Source of the DNA: a virus | IMG/VR virus record: IMGVR_UViG_3300006057_000006 | Location: 1-21,081 of that record | DNA: 21,081 bases | Strand: one strand, 5' to 3' | Part shown: positions 5,955 through 12,859 of the stretch, one piece after another | Layout of the letters: the number at the start of each line of letters is the position of its first letter | How positions within the stretch are numbered: the stretch's first letter is position 1 | The notes under the pieces: generated by a model | Seen by the model: only the letters and a program-made list of their open reading frames with translations | Databases searched by the model: none | What the model was told of the DNA's origin: nothing | Translations under genes and position numbers: made by a program

Positions 5955-7123
5955 ATGTCACTTCAGTTAGCCAGCTAATCAGTTGGATGAACGATACCGG
6001 GCAATTTTCAGCTTTGGCTAATTCCCCTCTGTCGCAATTTGGCACGCCCCAAGAGCGTTTATTGGGTGCAACAATCCTGCCGGAACAGCAGGAAATGGAG
6101 AATTCAGGAAAGGAATCAGGAATAGCCATCGATGGGGAGATAGGCAACAGCGGGGCTGACCTTTCACCCGCACAATTAAATAAAGCTTTTGGTGATTATT
6201 CCGGTGCTTGGACACTGGGAAAAATCGACGCGGCAACGCAATTAACTGGCGGTGATATCGAAAAAATAATCCAGTATTTGATGAGGCTCAGGCCATCAAA
6301 TACACCAGTTGAAAGCAGCGCCGAAATCGTCACGCGGTGGTTCGATCGCGGGGTAATGGGTTCGCTTGCGAAAGTAATCGAACACCAACGATGGCAGGCA
6401 ATTGTAGATGGAGTTGTGAAGCGACGCGGTGCTAATGGCTATGCTGAGGATGTGACCTATCCTTTTCCGCCAGGCCATCAGGTTACTGTTGCTAGTAGCG
6501 GCACTGTAGCTGCTCCTGCGGGTTGGTACGATCGCAATCCAGCGACGGCGGCTGATGCTTTGGAGGATCTTCTATCCGCACAGCAACGACTAGCAGACAA
6601 AGGGTATACGCTCAATCGCATTATTTCTAGAAAAGCGATGAGAACTGTATTCATGCGTAATGGGAAAGTGCGGCAAAGTGCTTTGCCAGATGGTGCTACC
6701 CGCGCAACTAGCCAAAGCGATATTGATGCAATGCTAGAAAGTTACGGGTTGCCACCGTGGGAAATCTACGATACAACTTTCCCTTATAGAAACCCCAACA
6801 ATTCTAGTATCTTGACCCGTGTTTCTTACCTAGATCGCGCAACATTTGACCCTGTAGTTCTGCTAGCTTCTACTTCATTAGAAGCTCAGATTGACATGGG
6901 CAGAGACAATGGCATTTTGACACTTCCTAATACTTTGGGTTTTTACAAATTGGGCAGACCCGAAGGACAAACGCAGTACGGTAAAGTAGCCAAAGCGATT
7001 GTTTACGATGAAAAATACCCGCCATCGGTGTATGGTGAAGTGGTAGCAAAAGGACTGCCAGTTATCAATACGCAAGTGATGGAAGGTATTATCATTTTGA
7101 AGGTTCCTAAGCCAACTCCTTAA
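5951..7123 (+). CDS. Major capsid protein (gpE-like, HK97 fold)
   Basis: 390 residues, translationally coupled to the decoration-like gene by ATGA. Residues about 195-235 carry the most family-like segment: ATAADALEDLLSAQQRLADK followed by GYTLNRIISRKAMRTVFMRN, as in gpE-type capsid proteins (a dipeptide-rich helix, then a strand reporting a 'new/missing residue' loop). An IYDTTFPYRN stretch and a TLGFYKLGRPEGQT strand follow, and a VYGEVVAKGLPVINTQVMEGIIILKV C-terminal strand pair closes the fold. This protein builds the head shell. Size and gene order (scaffold-like, decoration-like, capsid) agree. The first 90 residues are less ordered and may form an N-arm or a segment removed in maturation; no protease gene is in the window. 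Confidence 0.75.
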   Translation: MNVTSVSQLISWMNDTGQFSALANSPLSQFGTPQERLLGATILPEQQEMENSGKESGIAIDGEIGNSGADLSPAQLNKAFGDYSGAWTLGKIDAATQLTGGDIEKIIQYLMRLRPSNTPVESSAEIVTRWFDRGVMGSLAKVIEHQRWQAIVDGVVKRRGANGYAEDVTYPFPPGHQVTVASSGTVAAPAGWYDRNPATAADALEDLLSAQQRLADKGYTLNRIISRKAMRTVFMRNGKVRQSALPDGATRATSQSDIDAMLESYGLPPWEIYDTTFPYRNPNNSSILTRVSYLDRATFDPVVLLASTSLEAQIDMGRDNGILTLPNTLGFYKLGRPEGQTQYGKVAKAIVYDEKYPPSVYGEVVAKGLPVINTQVMEGIIILKVPKPTP

Positions 7124-7125
7124 TT

Positions 7126-7272
7126 ATGAAAAAATACAAATTCATAGAATCTGTATCGATTGACGGAGTATTTTATTTAGCAGATAACGTTTACGAATTA
7201 TCTGCTGAAACGGTTGCCAAGATTTCTAAAGAATCAATTGAGGAGGTAGTAGAGCCAAAAGCAACAAAATAG
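7126..7272 (+). CDS. Small neck/head protein (48 residues)
   Basis: The ORF begins 2 bases after the capsid stop and ends in TAG at 7270-7272, directly abutting the stop of the antisense gene. The product begins MKKYKFIESVSIDGVFYLA, then DNVYELSAETVAKISKESI, and ends EPKATK. It resembles in size and layout the 62-residue protein at 9053-9241 (beta start, a short acidic 'ELSAETV/DLPEEI' turn-helix, ATK end), a type that often lies in phage neck and sheath regions. Function unknown. Confidence 0.6.
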   Translation: MKKYKFIESVSIDGVFYLADNVYELSAETVAKISKESIEEVVEPKATK

Positions 7273-7680
7273 TCACCAAATTACGTTTTTTCGCACCCCT
7301 AAAGTGCAAGCTGGTAAATTAGATGCGTTGGGAGTTAGTGCCTGCACTAAGCCTACAAGCCGCAAGTATTCGTCACAAAAAGGGTTGTTTTTAGACCCGC
7401 CTGAATTGCTCAGGTACTTGACTCGATAACCAGCCTCGCGCACCTCGAATTCAGCCAAACCAGCAGAACCCAAAAACTCAGGATTGATCTTAGACAATTG
7501 GCAGGCGAGTAAATTCTCAATTGCCCTATCCTTAAATCCCTGCCAGCCAGCCCCTAACAATTCCCATTCGTAGCGATCGACTTCTGCCACGGCATCAGGC
7601 AAAAGCAAATCAAATTGAGGCTGAGTTAAATCAGCAAAGTTGATAAACTTAGTCTTGAACCCTAAAAAAGTAACTGCCAT
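7273..7680 (-). CDS. DUF4054-like head-tail connector, antisense within the operon
   Basis: 135 residues on the minus strand. The layout follows the small all-helical neck proteins of the DUF4054/gp6-like group: an N-terminal FADLTQPQFDLLLPDAVAEVDR helix pair, GAGWQGFKDRAIENLLACQLSKI (the usual W/D...A..LLAAHLLA helix), an exposed strand with EVREAGYRVKYLSNSGG, and FCDEYLRLVGLV at the end. These form the ring joining portal to tail. The gene belongs here in order (capsid, connector, stopper) but is inverted with almost base-perfect edges: its stop abuts the upstream stop and its start is one base from the next ATG (CATAATG). GAGGTAGG about 6 bases before the minus ATG is a fair ribosome site. 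No clear minus-strand promoter is visible. Confidence 0.6.
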   Translation of the reverse strand: MAVTFLGFKTKFINFADLTQPQFDLLLPDAVAEVDRYEWELLGAGWQGFKDRAIENLLACQLSKINPEFLGSAGLAEFEVREAGYRVKYLSNSGGSKNNPFCDEYLRLVGLVQALTPNASNLPACTLGVRKNVIW

Positions 7681-7681
7681 A

Positions 7682-8137
7682 ATGACCTACCTCGACCGAT
7701 TAATTCAAAGTACAAAAGCTTCTATCCCTGGTTACTTCAGACCAGAGATATTTAACCATAGCACGATGACTTTTAGAATCAACGGCCCGCAAAGTGGGAC
7801 TGACAGTCGAGGCAATCCAATCTATCCGGTTACTGAATTACTTGTTAAAGCGGTTCTATACAAAAAACCGCGCATTAACAAAGTAATTCAGCGAATAGAT
7901 AGGCTGTCAAGTTTTGATGTTTACGAAGGGAATGTGATCGAGCCTCTAGAATTTCCTTCTATTTTTCAGCAGGAAATATCTAAATCCGAAGGTGAAATTG
8001 TAGGCGATGCAGTGATTAATGGAGTAGCCGGCAAGGTGCGGTTAGTGTCAATCGGACGCGGGTATTTAGAGCCTTACAATCGCTTGATCGGTCGCGTGAT
8101 TCAGGTTGAATTTATCGGAGACAAAATTAATGTCTAG
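7682..8137 (+). CDS. Probable neck/stopper protein (151 residues)
   Basis: I start at the ATG at 7682, which makes CATAATG with the divergent connector gene; the ATG at 7640 would lie inside that gene. The product has a basic N-terminus, a FRINGPQSGTDSRGNPIYPV segment, then strand-rich sequence (TELLVKAVLYKK, GEIVGDAVINGVAGKVRLVSIGRGY, GRVIQVEFIG). The many beta strands and its place after the connector and before the morphogenesis and tail terminator genes fit a head-tail stopper or neck protein. No motif I can name. It overlaps the next gene by 8 bases. Confidence 0.5.
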   Translation: MTYLDRLIQSTKASIPGYFRPEIFNHSTMTFRINGPQSGTDSRGNPIYPVTELLVKAVLYKKPRINKVIQRIDRLSSFDVYEGNVIEPLEFPSIFQQEISKSEGEIVGDAVINGVAGKVRLVSIGRGYLEPYNRLIGRVIQVEFIGDKINV

Positions 8138-8552
8138 AAAAATTACGGTTGACAATTCTGATCTAAAAAAGTGGACTGGCAAGATTACCAGCCGATTGCG
8201 TGATTTACGAGCGCCACTGCTAGCAGCCCGCAACCATATTGAAACCAAGTTAGAGCGCCAATTTGCCACGGGAACTGACCCTGACGGCATTCCGTGGGAA
8301 CCTCTCAAGCCTGATACTTTAGCTCGCAAACAAGGCGGATCGATACTGGTCAAATCGGGGAAACTTCGAGATAGTTTTCAATACGATCTAACCGAGAAAT
8401 CGCTGACAGTATCCTCTGGTTCCCCAGTGTTCGCAGCGCACGATCAAGGTGTTTTACCACAGCCAGAACGCCAGATTTTAGGGTTAAATGCTGAGGATAA
8501 AAACGAAATTGCTGGGTTGGTGCGAGGCTACGTCAAAGGGAGTCGGCGATGA
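8130..8552 (+). CDS. Phage virion morphogenesis protein (Mu gpG-like)
   Basis: The ATG at 8130 overlaps the previous stop by 8 bases (a TTG at 8106 would add 8 residues). The 140-residue product has the family's pattern: a helix ending in ARNHIETKLERQFATGTDPDG, then PWEPLKPDTLARKQ (the W-x-P-L-x-x-x-T-x-x-x-K motif), GSILVKSGKLRDSF (the I-L-x-x-S-G-x-L-x-x-S motif), a T-V-S-S strand, PVFAAHDQG and PQPERQILGLNAED. This matches the Mu gpG / minor head-tail completion family, needed to finish the neck. It ends in an ATGA overlap with the Gp37-like gene. Confidence 0.78.
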   Translation: MSRKITVDNSDLKKWTGKITSRLRDLRAPLLAARNHIETKLERQFATGTDPDGIPWEPLKPDTLARKQGGSILVKSGKLRDSFQYDLTEKSLTVSSGSPVFAAHDQGVLPQPERQILGLNAEDKNEIAGLVRGYVKGSRR

Positions 8553-9049
8553 GTAGCTTCTCTGACTACGAGAAGCTGATATCAGCGCAATTGCAGCCAC
8601 TGCGGGCGGTATTAGCTAGCGGGAACATTCCCGTTGCTTCATTACCCAAGGAAGCCGCTAAGTTTACTCAGAAATACCCCGGTAGCTTGCGGGTGCTGGT
8701 TGGGCATTCTTACAGGGGGAAACAAGTTGTTACGGGAGGGCAAGAAAGAGAAATTGATGTAGCGGTATTTATCAGGCTTTCCGATCGTTACGATGACGAT
8801 CCGCCAGAGACTCGCAATGCTGCGATCGACTGGGTTGAGGATGAAGTTGTGGGACTATTGTTAGGCTTTTTGTTGCCGACAGCAGCCACCGAATTAATCC
8901 TTGCTAGCGGGCGCTTATTGCCACCAGAAGAGGGTGAATGGCAGAAAGAAATTACTTTTAAGTTCTCGGATTCCTTGGAATATAGGAGGGAGGAAACACC
9001 AATTTTGTCACTTGCTGAAATCGTAGAAACTAAAGCAATAGTGGAGTGA
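8549..9049 (+). CDS. Gp37-like tail terminator protein
   Basis: 166 residues. Features consistent with the Gp37/tail terminator fold: an N-terminal helix before ISAQLQPLRAVLASGN, then a PGSLRVLVGHSYRGK strand, a GGQEREIDVAVFIRLSDRYDD strand pair (the typical 'V.V.......' central strands), a helix from ETRNAAIDWVEDEVVGLLLG and a beta edge EGEWQKEITFKFSDSLEYRRE. Such a protein caps the tail tube at the neck in Mu- and P2-like phages. Its place between the gpG-like gene and the sheath fits exactly. Confidence 0.7.
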   Translation: MSSFSDYEKLISAQLQPLRAVLASGNIPVASLPKEAAKFTQKYPGSLRVLVGHSYRGKQVVTGGQEREIDVAVFIRLSDRYDDDPPETRNAAIDWVEDEVVGLLLGFLLPTAATELILASGRLLPPEEGEWQKEITFKFSDSLEYRREETPILSLAEIVETKAIVE

Positions 9050-9052
9050 AAA

Positions 9053-9241
9053 ATGCGCTATTTGTATGTAGGAACTGTCATCGACACGCTTGATTTTAGC
9101 GGCAAAGAAATTTATCTTGTGCCACAAACAGAGGTAGATTTACCAGAGGAAATAGAGAATTATCTTTATTTCCAAAGATTGATTGCCAATGGAATATTAA
9201 AAGCGGTATCGCCCGCACCAGCACAGGAGGCTACTAAATAA
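9053..9241 (+). CDS. DUF2635-like small protein before the sheath
   Basis: 62 residues, 3 bases after the previous stop; its own stop overlaps the sheath start (TAATG). The layout is a short beta start (MRYLYVGTVID), a KEIYLVPQTEVDLPEEI segment, YLYFQRLIANGILKAV and a flexible PAPAQEATK tail. Mu-like phages encode a DUF2635 protein of this size with the same order (V-x-x-P...V-P/L-P...YW...R.L..G.L) directly before the sheath gene. The role is not established. Confidence 0.6.
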   Translation: MRYLYVGTVIDTLDFSGKEIYLVPQTEVDLPEEIENYLYFQRLIANGILKAVSPAPAQEATK

Positions 9242-10620
9242 TGCCACTAGCGATAGGACTTCAATTTACTCAGGGTACGCCTATTTTGGCTACCGCCCCA
9301 AGCACCGGGGTAATTGCGATTGTAGGCACGGCTGCGATCGGCACAAAGGACACGCCATTTTTGATTAAAAACATGGCAGAGGCGATCGCCACATTTGGCT
9401 ATCAAACTACAGGCGCAACCATTCCCGACGCATTAGCCCGCGCGTATACCAGCTACGGCCAGATTTTATTCGTAGGGGTGAATGTAGCCACGCCTGCGGT
9501 GGTGGCAGTGGCTGAAGCTGAGTATACTTTCGATTCTCAGGATCGCATCCAACTACCGCACAAACATATCAGTTTGGTAGTAGTAAAAAATCAAGCTGGC
9601 ACGACTACTTACGTGGCGGATACTGATTACACTGTTGATTTAGTCAAGGGAATTGTACAGAGAAAAGGATCGACAATTCCAGCCGGAGCAATCGTTAAAA
9701 TTGGCTATTCCCGCCCCGATTTTAGCGCCGTTACAGCCACGCAAATAGTTGGCGGGGTCAATGGTACAACGGGCAAACGCGAGGGCTTAGAGGCATTGAT
9801 TGATGCTGAATTTGTAAGTCTAAGTCCGAGCAATATTACCGATATTATTTGCCCTAGTTATTCGCAAGTGCAAACTGTTGCTACAAAGATGGCTGAGCTA
9901 GCCACAAAGTTACGCGCTCAATATTACCTGGATGCACCTGCAACAGCTACCGTACAAAATGTGATCGAAGGGCGGACGGCAGGGGCTGCACCCGTGGCAC
10001 ATTTTGCCACCAAAGACGCTAATGCTATCCTCTGTTATCCCAATGTAATTATTGGCTCTGGAGTGTCAGCAAAAGAGGAATGGTATTCAATTCACGTAGC
10101 TTGTGCGCGGGCGATCGCTCCCGAATGGCAAGCGCCAACAAACCTAGAAGTGAGGGGTATAACTAGCTGGAAAACGGCGCTACTAACCTCTGCTAGTAAT
10201 CCCTTGGCTGACAATAGCAGATTAGTAGAGAATGGCGTAGTTACCTACCTCAATCGCAGTGGACAAACCCCTGTAATTTGGGGTCATTTCAATGCTTCTT
10301 ACAAGGAAGAAAACGCAGCTAAAAAAGGACTCGATCGTATTCATGTGATCCGAATAATTAATTCGGTTTATGATCAAGCTGAGAAAGAACTAGCTGGCTA
10401 CATCGGTCGGCGACTTGGTATCAATTGGAATGCTGCAATTGCTGTAATTGAGGCTTCTGTTAGCCGAATTATCAGCGATAACGAAAGCATTGATTCAGGC
10501 AAGATTACCTACTTACCTTTAGCTTCCGATTTGCCCAACCGTAAGCTTGCTTTCAGGTTGGAGGTGAAGATTGCCGATGTTCTCGACATCATTATGCTCG
10601 ATTTGGTCTTTGTAATTTAG
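9241..10620 (+). CDS. Contractile tail sheath protein
   Basis: 459 residues. The N-terminus carries the usual sheath start (TGVIAIVGTAAIGTKDTPFLI, then FGYQTTGATIPDALARAYTSYG), a middle strand-rich insertion (about 85-175), a conserved second domain (IICPSYSQVQTVATKMAELATKLRA), VIIGSGVSAKEEWYSIHVACARAIA, and the C-terminal subunit-linking domain with LVENGVVTYLNRSG, a FNASYKEENAAKKGLDRIHVIRIINSVYDQ, and a final strand DVLDIIMLDLVFVI. The sheath polymer contracts to drive the tube through the host envelope. Strong support for a myovirus morphology. Confidence 0.9.
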   Translation: MPLAIGLQFTQGTPILATAPSTGVIAIVGTAAIGTKDTPFLIKNMAEAIATFGYQTTGATIPDALARAYTSYGQILFVGVNVATPAVVAVAEAEYTFDSQDRIQLPHKHISLVVVKNQAGTTTYVADTDYTVDLVKGIVQRKGSTIPAGAIVKIGYSRPDFSAVTATQIVGGVNGTTGKREGLEALIDAEFVSLSPSNITDIICPSYSQVQTVATKMAELATKLRAQYYLDAPATATVQNVIEGRTAGAAPVAHFATKDANAILCYPNVIIGSGVSAKEEWYSIHVACARAIAPEWQAPTNLEVRGITSWKTALLTSASNPLADNSRLVENGVVTYLNRSGQTPVIWGHFNASYKEENAAKKGLDRIHVIRIINSVYDQAEKELAGYIGRRLGINWNAAIAVIEASVSRIISDNESIDSGKITYLPLASDLPNRKLAFRLEVKIADVLDIIMLDLVFVI

Positions 10621-10629
10621 GGATAACCA

Positions 10630-11136
10630 ATGGCAAGAAGATTTATTTCAAGAGCCGAAATCTATTTAATTAATCCTGCTAGCATTGACCCCACAACTGG
10701 CAATTTTAGCAATGCAGCGCAAATCGGAACGCCGCTGTACGCAAGCTCGATCACGATACCTTTCAGTATGAAAACTGACGAGGTGGAATTTCTTGGAACA
10801 AACGGCACTTACGTTCAAGTGATGGGCGTTGAGGCGATCGAGATGGAAATGACCATCACAAATTGGTCGCTCGATTTTATCGACGCTATTATTGAGCGTG
10901 ATGAAAACAATCGAGTGTTTAGCAAGAATGTATCATTCCTTATTCAAGGTACGCTACAAGAGCAAGGTAGTAGCCTAAGAGAGGATGTTGAGTTTATTGT
11001 GTTTGGTCAATTTATGGAAGGAGATATCTTCAATTTGGAAGCAGGATCGGCTCAATCAACCGATTACACTTTCTCGGTTGAGCAACTGAGCATTAAGTCA
11101 CAAGGCAGATCGAACACTTACAATTTAGTCGGATAA
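10630..11136 (+). CDS. Tail tube protein (P2 FII-like)
   Basis: 168 residues, 9 bases after the sheath gene. Strand-rich with the tube pattern: an N-terminal RRFISRAEIYLINPAS, IGTPLYASSITIPFSMKTDEVEFLG, MGVEAIEMEMTITNWSLDF, SFLIQGTLQEQ, VEFIVFGQFMEG, then YTFSVEQLSIKSQG. The fold forms hexameric rings that stack along the tape measure. The sheath-tube pair is the best-conserved gene order of this module. Confidence 0.82.
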   Translation: MARRFISRAEIYLINPASIDPTTGNFSNAAQIGTPLYASSITIPFSMKTDEVEFLGTNGTYVQVMGVEAIEMEMTITNWSLDFIDAIIERDENNRVFSKNVSFLIQGTLQEQGSSLREDVEFIVFGQFMEGDIFNLEAGSAQSTDYTFSVEQLSIKSQGRSNTYNLVG

Positions 11137-11137
11137 T

Positions 11138-11854
11138 ATGAGCAAACCCGCCAAACAAGATTTACCCGCATTGTTTGCCTTACCTGAGCCTACAGCGCCA
11201 ATTACGCCAGAGATTGACAATCTAGAAGAAGAGTTAATTGGTGAAGCCGTACTTAAGGATTTTGTACCTGGTATTATCTATTTTGATTATCAGGATATTC
11301 TCAATCAAAAAGTAGCCAAAGCAGAGGGGGAAGAAGGCAAGCGCAAAGCCATTTACAACGCTCAAGTTTGGCTGATGTGCCAAATGTATGAAGTAGTTGA
11401 GCCTGATGGAAAGGTGCGACCTTTGGGGCTGCAAGATATCTCGTTTATGGAGGGTGAAGACCTTGCCTTTCGGATAGCAGATATTATGTCGCTGACTCTA
11501 ACTGTTAACTTTCTGGATGAGAAAAACAGTTTAGAAAGCAGTTTGTTATTTGAAATTACTGAGAAAGCGCAGCGGTTTAGAGTGCATAGATTGTCGGTAG
11601 AGAAAGGGGTAGAAATTCAGCAACAAAGTCAGAAAGACCCGACTGGGGTCAAATTGACTAAGTGGCTAATTACCGAGCGAATTACGCTTAACGACGAAAA
11701 GATAAAAGAGGAAGATTTTAAGGATAAATTAGACTTTCAAACTACTGTGTTGCTAGCGAGTAAAATCAATTTTTTGTTATCGCAATTCCAGCAAAAAGGG
11801 ACATCATTCTCTTTACGAAGTACGCGGGTTGGGCGTACTCCGACATCAAAATGA
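11138..11854 (+). CDS. Tail assembly chaperone (zero-frame product)
   Basis: 238 residues, in the position of P2 gpE / lambda gpG between the tube and the tape measure. The N-terminus is P/E-rich and flexible; residues about 35-200 are mostly charged helices (KAEGEEGKRKAIYNAQVWLMCQM, SLLFEITEKAQRFRVHRLSVEKGV, KIKEEDFKDKLDFQTT). The protein coats the tape measure during tail assembly and is not kept in the virion. A -1 slip at 11770-11776 yields an extended form (see next entry). The zero-frame end after the slip site (SQFQQKGTSFSLRSTRVGRTPTSK) is unlike the family and looks like a simple terminal tail. Confidence 0.65.
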   Translation: MSKPAKQDLPALFALPEPTAPITPEIDNLEEELIGEAVLKDFVPGIIYFDYQDILNQKVAKAEGEEGKRKAIYNAQVWLMCQMYEVVEPDGKVRPLGLQDISFMEGEDLAFRIADIMSLTLTVNFLDEKNSLESSLLFEITEKAQRFRVHRLSVEKGVEIQQQSQKDPTGVKLTKWLITERITLNDEKIKEEDFKDKLDFQTTVLLASKINFLLSQFQQKGTSFSLRSTRVGRTPTSK

Positions 11855-11931
11855 TGGATTGCTTGGAGTTTCAGTCGTGGGTGAGCGAGGTGGTGAAATT
11901 GATGCAGGAAGAAGCGGACGCTAGGCAATAA
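11138..11931 (+). CDS. Tail assembly chaperone, -1 frameshift product (264 residues)
   Basis: The zero frame reads AAT TTT TTG at 11768-11776, a canonical heptamer T TTT TTG (11770-11776), the same as in P2 gpE. In the -1 frame the previous stop (TAA) lies at 11761-11763, just upstream of the slip site, and the frame then stays open until TAA at 11929-11931, well past the zero-frame stop (11852-11854). The extension reads VIAIPAKRDIILFTKYAG, WAYSDIKMMD, CLEFQSWVSEVV and KLMQEE: an aromatic-helical 'AGW...S.I..M...EF..W' pattern as in T-extensions. A separate start at 11851 (ATGATG, ATGA overlap) would give only 26 residues of it. The longer form recruits the tape measure in related phages. 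Confidence 0.7.
11770..11776 (+). promoter_or_regulatory. Slippery heptamer T TTT TTG (programmed -1 frameshift)
   Basis: In the correct phase (X XXY YYZ) in the chaperone gene. A second, weaker candidate, CAA AAA GGG (11792-11800), lies 22 bases downstream, still before the zero-frame stop. Confidence 0.7.
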
Positions 11932-11933
11932 AA

Positions 11934-11954
11934 AACCCGCTGGTTAGGCGGGTT
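11934..11954. terminator. Bidirectional terminator between the chaperone and the P63C-like gene
   Basis: AACCCGC (11934-11940), TGGTTAG, GCGGGTT (11948-11954). On the minus strand the stem is followed by an extended T-run (GCGGGTTTTTTATTG), an excellent terminator for the P63C-like gene; on the plus strand only GTTGTT follows, weaker for the sheath-tube-chaperone operon. Confidence 0.72.
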
Positions 11955-11973
11955 GTTGTTAGCAGCAAATGAA

Positions 11974-12750
11974 CTAATTTAGTTCTAGCTGCAATTGAAT
12001 TGCTACACCAAATCGGTTTTGCATTAACCGCCAAAAGTCAACCTGAGTCGTTGACATTTTTAGCAGCGTTAAAACCTCCGAAATATGAGCTTTCAACACC
12101 CGTTCATCAACCTCAGCGTCAAAGTGCTGGTAGTGCAGATTTTCGCGGTGTGCAGTGCCTGCAACGTAAGGATTGACCTCGTTCAGTCGCTCGGTCACAC
12201 TGACGCCCAAAGACCCGTATACCGAACGCTTGATGAAGTTAGCCATCGGCATCCCTTGCCAGTGGTAGCCTGTTACGCGAGTTGCTTCTTTTTGCCAGTC
12301 TGGGCTGAAATGTTGGGGTCGTGTTTTGTCGGGAACCTCGCTGATGCGACTGGCTAAATAGCCTTGTCGCTGGGCTTGTTCAAACACAACGCCAAAACTG
12401 TCAGAGAAGATTTGGACTAGAGACAAGCCGATCAAAGCTCGGCTAATTGAGATTGCTTGGCTGTTGCCTAAGACCGTCAACTCAAACAACAATTTTTCAA
12501 GATCGATCAAGAATACGCAATTGATAAGCTGACGCTTACCTTCTATTCGCGCCTTGGATGCTTTAAAATCGTTACCCAGTAAGCGTCTTAAGTCTCTTGA
12601 TGCAGTATTGTTGGATGCACTAAAACTTATTAGTTGATTCAACTGAGGCACTGCTACGCCGTAGCGTCCATCTTCAAACAACAGTCCCTCAAACTCGATC
12701 GCCCCAAAGCGCATGATCGCAACTTTTGCAGTTAAAATGTCCGTAGCCAT
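11974..12750 (-). CDS. P63C-like regulatory protein, copy 2
   Basis: 258 residues. AGAGGA (12766-12761) 10 bases before the ATG is a good ribosome site. The N-terminal part (about 15-105) has an antirepressor-like layout: FEGLLFEDGRYGVAVPQLNQLI, SRDLRRLLGNDFKASK, and LINCVFLIDLEKLLFELTVLGN. The C-terminal ~120 residues (DKTRPQHFSPDWQ, RVTGYHWQGMPMANFIKRSVYG, RLNEVNPYVAG, RENLHYQHF, HISEVLTLLKMS, FWRLMQNRFGVAIQ) match the P63C pattern and are more than half identical to copy 3 at 16855-17658. The gene lies between tail chaperone and tape measure, opposite to them, with a bidirectional terminator at its end and a divergent region at its start. DNA-binding or antirepressor function is inferred. 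Confidence 0.65.
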   Translation of the reverse strand: MATDILTAKVAIMRFGAIEFEGLLFEDGRYGVAVPQLNQLISFSASNNTASRDLRRLLGNDFKASKARIEGKRQLINCVFLIDLEKLLFELTVLGNSQAISISRALIGLSLVQIFSDSFGVVFEQAQRQGYLASRISEVPDKTRPQHFSPDWQKEATRVTGYHWQGMPMANFIKRSVYGSLGVSVTERLNEVNPYVAGTAHRENLHYQHFDAEVDERVLKAHISEVLTLLKMSTTQVDFWRLMQNRFGVAIQLQLELN

Positions 12751-12859
12751 GATTCAGCTTTCCTCTGAGTTGTGGTTAGCCACCTTGTTCAAGGGGGGCG
12801 CGGGCGGTTAAGTGGGCTGTTAGTCGCAGCCCTGTCCCGTAAATTATTGTACACCCAAA
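12751..12859. promoter_or_regulatory. Divergent region between P63C-like copy 2 and the tape measure
   Basis: 109 bases. For the minus gene, TACAAT (12851-12846) is a good -10 box with a poor -35 (CTGAGT-like) inside the tape measure start. For the tape measure I see only weak candidates (TTGTTC at 12785-12790, 17 bases, TTAAGT at 12808-12813). GGGCTG (12814-12819) and CAGCCC (12827-12832) form a hairpin or dyad between them. Confidence 0.4.

Noticed and set aside
11851-11931. Independent 26-residue gene starting at ATGATG
   Set aside because: It is possible by ATGA coupling, but the -1 frame is open far upstream of that ATG up to a canonical slip site and the upstream part carries family-like sequence, so it is better read as the frameshift extension.
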